A stretch of 64,000 nucleotides of DNA from Rhododendron vialii (taxonomy: Eukaryota; Streptophyta; Magnoliopsida; Ericales; Ericaceae): the NCBI RefSeq assembly GCF_030253575.1, contig NC_080568.1, forward strand, positions 32,205,001 through 32,269,000, read 5' to 3'. The notes beneath the pieces are model-generated. The model did not search any database. It saw only the letters and a list, made by a program, of their open reading frames with translations, and was not told where the DNA came from. Made by a program: the position numbers and the translations under genes. How positions within the stretch are numbered: the first letter of the stretch is position 1; every line of letters starts with the position of its first letter. Shown here one piece after another: positions 58,538-64,000 of this stretch.

Positions 58538-60363
58538 AAAGAAAAGGAAAGGAAAACAAGAGTCCGAGGCGATTTTTAGATGGATCACGAAATTCAAGCA
58601 CGAATCTACGAACCGCAACAATCTTGCTCGTAGGGATGGAGTGATACCCGGATATGAGTATCATCCACTATTTCACACTGTAAAAGCTTGAGTCGCTATA
58701 AAGAGGAAGGTAGAGAGTATTCTTGATATCAATAATATTACTCGTTTGTTGTCTTCTCTTGATGGATTTCCTGAAGGAATTAAATAGAGGGAACATCCAA
58801 GATGCATTAGAAGTTTTGTAATTCGAAGAGATTAGGATTGCTTCAACCTTTTTCATATCTCCAAAATAATGAGTCACCAAGTCATGTCACATACGGGAAA
58901 CCCGATTTGTTCCCGGCCCCGACCCCAAATTCCAACCATGCTTAATGTTGGCTTGCTGCAATTGCCTGATAGTGAACCTATGCCCACAAGCAAAAGCTAT
59001 CATGACCACATGAGTAAAAGTAATGTAGAAGGGAGGAGAAACATGGGATTAGGTGGTGAATTAATAATCAAGCCAAAAAGATGAACCTTTTCAATAGTCG
59101 GACTAAAAATAACTAAATAAGGAAGGGATAAGTCACCACATCATCTTTCAAAAGCGAGGTTAATTCGGGTTTGATTCTATGGAGAGACGTCTAATCTTTC
59201 TTGGTTGTTAACCCATTAATTCCGCCACGGTCCACCGATGTATACAATGTTGCGAATTTTTTTGAACCTAACCTCTTTAACATAAAAGAATTGTAAATAC
59301 AACTTGAATTAGCTTATTACTTACTTAATTAGTTGCCAACTAGCCATTGACAGGTCCTCCACAATTCTGGTGATCCGTTAAAGTGTATTGTAATGGGTTT
59401 GTTTTTATTTGAGAGACAAACATAAATTCGGTTTCTCTAATCCATCAGTTTATTTTTTTTATTATTTGGGAAATTAGTGTACTTTATGATCTTCTTATAC
59501 ATGACACAATGTATTCTTCTTAATAAATGATTCCCAAAAAAAAAATTGATGTAAAAGCCTTTTTAATGGTGCTGTTGATGTTGAGATATTAGAACCCCTT
59601 TTTTTTTTCTTAGGCAGAAGAATGGAAAGGGGCGACCAGTGTAGCTTACCCCATGAGCATGGCCAACGGGGTTTCGATTAGGTCTGTCAATGAACCAGAT
59701 TCGGATTGAATCTGACAAGACTCGATTGAATCTGATACTATATACAGTTGATTGTGATTGAGGCTGTACAGAGCAGCTGGGCTGAGCTGGTGTTTATATA
59801 TAGTTAATATTGGGCTATGGTCAGTGACACAATTAATGGGCCTATATATACTCGACAGAGCCCATACAATTAATGGGCCTATATTACAAAGCCCATACTA
59901 TGAAAAGTGCAGAAAACCAGTCTATTTAAGAAATTGTAAAATCAAACAATTAGTCACTAAAATAAGGGGTTCTGACTGGCCGGCCCTATTTTGTCAATTC
60001 CTACTCATTTAGGCCCAGCACGCGTCAACCCATAGCTGTCCAGGCCCAGTTTTAAGTGATGTGTCCAAAATAACCCCCGCTCATGGTCTCTAACTGTTCA
60101 TCACTCATCTTCACGTCCTTTGCTCTTCCCCGGCTCTTGCACGCCGCCGCCGCCGTTTCCCTCTTGTGTCCAACTGTAAGTTGTTCGAGGGCCGCCCACT
60201 GCAGCGCCGCTCTCCAATCGGAACGACGCCGATCTCGATAGGTTCTCCGTTGCCATCTGCGTCAATCATGGCGGAGAATACCGCTGTCCCAAAACCACCG
60301 CGAGCGCGCGAGACAGAGGACTCTAAGAATTGGGGATGAGGACGGGGTGAGGGAGCTCCTCTC
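58538..60363. other. Spacer with a SINE fragment
   Basis: 58538-59600 shows nothing I can assign. A 3' SINE fragment lies at 59607-59690. 60100-60363 is unusually G+C rich with GCCGCCGCCGCC and coding-like composition, possibly the remains of a gene exon broken by the hAT insertion at 60364. Confidence 0.35.
59607..59690 (-). mobile_element. SINE 3' fragment
   Basis: GGCGACCAGTGTAGCTTACC and CATGGCCAACGGGGTTTCGA match GGCGACCAGCATAGCAACTC and the following GTGACCATAGGGACTTCCGA of the full SINE at 17265-17476. The tRNA-like head is missing. Confidence 0.6.
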
Positions 60364-60755
60364 TAGGGATGGCAAAGTGAACCGAACCGATGGGTACCCG
60401 AACCGTAACCGAAAATTTTCCCCGAACCATAACCGAAAAATTCCCCGTGGGTATGGGTATGGTTGAGGCCCTGGATAACCGAACGCGTATTGGTGCGGGT
60501 ATGGTTTAGCAGATCCCCGAACCGATCCCCGAACCGAACCGAACCAAAACCATAATATATATTTATTTATACATATATATACATATATACATACACATAT
60601 ATGTATAAATATGTATAATAAAAGTGACCAAGGGTGGAAGTGCAAACTTCCAAAAATTTTAGGGACCAGCTTGTTGCATGTGTTAAGGTCTAAGGACCTA
60701 GATTGTGATAACCATTTATTTACAAAAATACCCCAATATATATGCACTTATATGT

Positions 60756-61162
60756 GAGTAGTGCTATTGGTACCGACGGTACCATAGGGAAAATGTACCG
60801 ACGGCCACCGGACGGCCGTCTCCGGCCACCGGACGGCCGATCCGAGCCGTCCAAAAATTTTAAAAAATAAAATCGAGTGGGCCTACGCGGGAATCAATGG
60901 CATCCGAGGTGTGTAGAGTACTTGATCCGAGCACCCCTTTTTCGTGTATATACACGTATATACAAATATACACGAAAAATGGGTGCTCGGATCAAGTACC
61001 CTACACACCTCGGATGCCATTGATTCTCGCGTAAGCCCACTCGATTTTATTTTTTAAAATTTTTGGACGGCTCGGATCGGCCGTCCGGTGGCCGGAGACG
61101 GCCGTCCGGCGGCCGTCGGTACATTTTCCCTATGGTACCCGTCGGTACCAATAGGATTTCTG
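60756..61162. mobile_element. 407-bp foldback element with 9-bp TSD (copy 3)
   Basis: Same length and architecture as 11193-11599. The termini are GAGTAGTGCTATTGGTACC and complement CAGAAATCCTATTGGTACC, and the exact TSD CTTATATGT lies at 60747-60755 and 61163-61171. The outer 45 bp differ from copy 1 but do so in both arms together. The inner arms (GAGCCGTCCAAAAATTTT, CACACCTCGGATG) are conserved. Confidence 0.88.
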
Positions 61163-61189
61163 CTTATATGTTAGGGTTATCTTCGTTTC

Positions 61190-61510
61190 CCCACATCAGG
61201 TTACAGCAGACGCCGAGCGCGGCGATCTCTCTCTCTCTCATCGTGATTACCTCCGTATCCTCTCTTCACCAACGCCAGGTCCTCCCCCCACTTGCTTCAC
61301 CGCTGTCCACCTCCGACCACCTTCCATACTCGATCCCCTATCCGGATCCTCTCTCTCCACCTTCCCCCCTCTCTCTCTCTCTCCCTCTCCACACCTCTCT
61401 CTCTCTAAAATATCCCCAAATCGTAAACATCAAACCCACCGACACCCTCCGTCACCGAGGCAAAAAGCTCGAGGCCTTGAATTCAACGCACCAATGGTAA
61501 ATCACTAATC
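61190..61510 (+). other. Coding-like CT-rich block inside the hAT-type element
   Basis: An open frame runs through Ser/Pro-rich codons to KPTDTLRHRGKKLEALNST, then a GT donor-like TGGTAAATC at about 61496. The composition resembles a plant leader plus first exon, so it may be captured host sequence. I cannot identify the source gene. Confidence 0.3.
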
Positions 61511-62164
61511 CCAGGTTAAAATAATAGGAACTACAAATTAGGAGATTTGTTAAACAATCCTTGGAACTTGGGTTTTGTTCCGGGGACGGTGGTGACTTCT
61601 CTCAAAACCACCAAAAAGATTTTTATTTTTACCAAAACTTTGACTTCTGTGTGTGTGTTCGTCTCTGGTTCTCTGAGATCTATGTTCGAAAATGACTGAA
61701 TGTTGAGTTTTTTTTTTCTCTTTTTTTGATCTGGTTCGGTTACCCATTCGGTTCGGGGATTACCCGAAAACCGAATGGTTCGGTTATGGTTTCCTTTTTC
61801 CCTCCCCGTTCGGTTATCGGGGCGGATATGGGTGGTATATCGGTTTCGGGGATCGGGGGCGGAAACCCCAATATCCGCCCCGAATGTACCGAATGCCATC
61901 CCTACTCCTCTCGTCGCCAAGTCCATGCATCTTGTATCAAGTCGTCGTGGATGTGGGAATCGCGAAGTCCTACTGGATCTCATTGCGAATTGCTTTGGTG
62001 GATCTTCATCTGGTTTCCTCGTGGATCTAGTTCTGATCTCATTTTTTTGTCCCTGGCCTCTCAATTTGAGTTTTCTTTCCCACAGAAAATACAAGAAAAA
62101 TACTAAATACTGTACGTTTGTTTTATGTGCATTTCACGGGATTTTTGTTTCCAATTATTGCTGA

Positions 62165-63070
62165 GCTTAGACAATTAAGGTAGTGCAAAGGGGTGTGAAA
62201 TTCTGAATTTTAAGGGTGTGAATGGGGTGTGAATTCTGTAAAGGGTCTTCCCGAATTCACAGCCACAAGAATTCACACCTGCACACCCACAAGAATTCAC
62301 TCCCTCCCAATAAAGAATGAAAGGCGTGTGAATTATGACAATTAAGATAGTGCAAAGGGGTGTGAAATACAAATTTTAAGAGTATGAATTCTGAAAATGG
62401 GCGTGAATTTTGTAAAGGGTCCTCTCCAAAGAATTCACACCAAGACTTCATTTGGACTTCACAGCCAGACTTCACACCAAGAATTTAAACCCAGACTTCA
62501 CACCAAGCATGTGACACCTCCTCTCGAATTTTTTCATATGTTGGAGTAATTTAAGAATATTGTGAATGGAGGCGTTGATGTAAGAAGTTGAGAACTACCT
62601 GTGTTTTTGTTTTTATCCAGATTAAGTGTTTGTTTGTGAATTATTTTAGAGGGGTGTGAATTCTGAATTTAGGGTTGTGAATTTGTGTAATTTGAATGGG
62701 CACGAATTCTAAAGGTGTGAATAGTACAAAAGAGTGTGAATTCTTAAAAGGGATGTGAATTTTGGAAGGTGTGAATTCGTAGAAGTGTGAATTCTTAAAA
62801 GAGGTGTGAATTCTTGAAGGTGTGAATTCTTGGGGTGTGAATTCTGTGGGTGGGTGTGAATTTTGGAGGGTGTGAATTCGTGGAGGTGTGAATTCTTGGG
62901 GTGTGAATTTTGGAAAGTGTGAATTCTGTGAGGTGTGAAATCTGTGGGTGGGGTGTGAATTTTGGAGGGTGTGAATTCGTGGAGGTGTGAATTCTGTGGG
63001 GTGTGAATTTTTGAAGGTGTGAATTCTTGGGGTGTGAATTCTGTGGGTGGAGTGTGAATTCTGAGAGTAT
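62165..63070. repeat. Minisatellite of GTGTGAATTC units
   Basis: From about 62640 to 63065, units of 14-20 bp carry GTGTGAATTCT or GTGTGAATTTT with G-rich linkers (TGGGGTGTGAATTC, GGTGTGAATTCGTGGA), about 25-30 times. Upstream, 62171-62290 and 62339-62450 are diverged copies of a ~168-bp unit that pairs GTGTGAATTC with inverted GAATTCACAC runs. Long ORFs (Phe-Thr-Pro-rich on the minus strand) are by-products of the period. Confidence 0.9.
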
Positions 63071-64000
63071 TGAAATAGTGACAAGGGTAAAATAGTAAAA
63101 ACATCTTTAAAAAAGGGGCTGGATGGGATAGCTTTACAAAAAGGAGTTTGCATGAAACTCTATGTAAAAAAGAGGACCGGCCAGGAATTTCCTGCTAAAA
63201 TAATATCGGTCCGGCTAACAGGTGCCCTTTGAGCAATAACTGAGGTGCAATTAATAGACATAAATCTATGAGTTGTGTTTATGACTAGCATCACTTTTCA
63301 CAATTATTTTCTACACTTCTAAAGGGTGCTGCCTCTGAGGCACACCGTTGGGCAAAAGTTTAAGCACCCTAATTGCAAATTTTTTTTTTATAGATATTCC
63401 AAAATTTATTAATAACCGGATTGAGAATACAAATCATTCAATAAGTGCTCCGTATTTTTCTCTCTATGAATTCGGTTCTTCTCAGGTAAAGATCATGGCT
63501 TCGTTGTGATCATTCTCGTTGTTGTCCTGTCCTCCTTATTAAAACACTTTGTTTGTTGGGAGACTTGGCCAAAAAAAAAAAAAATTCATATTTATATTTT
63601 TTGAGTTCAAGGACATAAACATTTTGCAATCAAATATAAAGACAAACACTTTTTGCAAAACTAGTGAAAGTTCACTAATAACTGAAAATTAGTGAAAATG
63701 CCTAAAATCCTAGGGTACCCTATGAAAGTGCATAAAACATGAAAATTGATATATAATAGGAAAGTGCACTCTAAAATTCTATAAATGTGCTTAAACCTTA
63801 GGGTTCCCAACAACCATAGGGTACCCTACCCTAGGGTAGTTTTGCCTGTGAAAACATGTTTTGGCCTTATAATTCAACAATTCAAAAACTTGAAGGACCT
63901 CTATTGAAAACTATTTGGCTAGCGTCTTTTCCCTAAATAAAAACTATTTTACCGTACTTATGGCCAATTTTCCCTGTTTAGGTTGCTCCCCATTGTTCTA
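63071..64000. other. Spacer at the right edge, nothing recognised
   Basis: A+T-rich sequence with poly(A/T) runs and a few repeats of AGGGTACCCTA at 63711-63835. No gene or mobile element could be supported. Confidence 0.4.

Larger units (their letters stand above)
60364..61904. mobile_element. 1.54-kb hAT-type element with nested foldback
   Basis: Perfect 11-bp terminal repeats TAGGGATGGCA/TGCCATCCCTA and an exact 8-bp TSD, CTCCTCTC, at 60356-60363 and 61905-61912. The subterminal regions are dense in GAACCGAACCG/CGGTTCGG motifs. The interior holds the 407-bp foldback (60756-61162) and a CT-rich, coding-like block (about 61190-61510) with no hAT transposase. Two insertions are therefore ordered in time: hAT first, foldback second. 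Confidence 0.9.

Noticed and set aside
58862-59084. 71-codon ORF as a gene
   Set aside because: Composition is plausible, but no motif, intron signal or neighbour supports it.
61531-62094. 187-codon minus-strand ORF across the hAT right end
   Set aside because: It runs through subterminal GGTTCGG repeats and the TIR, so the frame is a repeat by-product.
62641-63153. Phe-Thr-Pro-rich repeat protein
   Set aside because: The frame follows the minisatellite period. There is no start context, splice signal or family.
63711-63835. Telomere-like CCCTA repeats
   Set aside because: The AGGGTACCCTA phrases are palindromic and irregular, not arrays of the plant telomere unit.

Overview
The window is nuclear DNA of a eudicot plant, probably a woody species. 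The evidence is small split host genes with plant-only products (an AHP6-type pseudo-phosphotransfer protein, an EPF-like secreted peptide, an SD2-5-type lectin receptor kinase, trichome birefringence-like genes), many (GA/CT)n microsatellites, A+T-rich spacers, and dense short DNA transposons with clear target-site duplications (TSDs). The species cannot be named from the sequence.

Layout. 1-2.1 kb: five-exon AHP6-like gene (+). 5.4-10.2 kb: MBD10/11-type methyl-CpG-binding-domain gene (-), whose 3.85-kb intron holds a decayed LINE. 10.5-20.9 kb: a repeat field with a 407-bp foldback element, three hAT-type elements, several MITEs with 9-bp TSDs, a tRNA-derived SINE, a Pack-MULE-like element and a 930-bp palindrome that ends at the leader of the next gene. 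21.8-24.3 kb: intronless lectin receptor kinase (+). 27.3-30.4 kb: TPR gene (-) with an apparent frameshift in exon 1. 31.8-35.9 kb: tandem pair of decayed TBL genes (+). 36.7-38.5 kb: small two-exon gene for a probably plastid one-helix membrane protein (-). 41.4-42.7 kb: EPF-like peptide gene (-). 42.7-49.2 kb: spacer with MITEs. 49.2-50.4 kb: organellar small heat-shock protein (-). 51.3-55.2 kb: five-exon DUF4050/Gag1-like clamp gene (-) with a GC-AG intron. 56.7-58.5 kb: a 1.85-kb foldback element with ~767-bp arms and a SINE at its apex. 60.4-61.9 kb: a 1.54-kb hAT-type element carrying a nested 407-bp foldback. 62.2-63.1 kb: a minisatellite built on GTGTGAATTC.

The genes are independent loci, not a pathway cluster. 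AHP6, EPFL and the lectin kinase are signalling components; MBD is a chromatin protein; the sHSP is a stress chaperone. The most distinctive content is the family of near-perfect foldback elements with 9-bp TSDs, in three copies, and the nested insertions. I found no CRISPR, operon, organellar insert or intact protein-coding transposon, and no convincing new multi-gene system.
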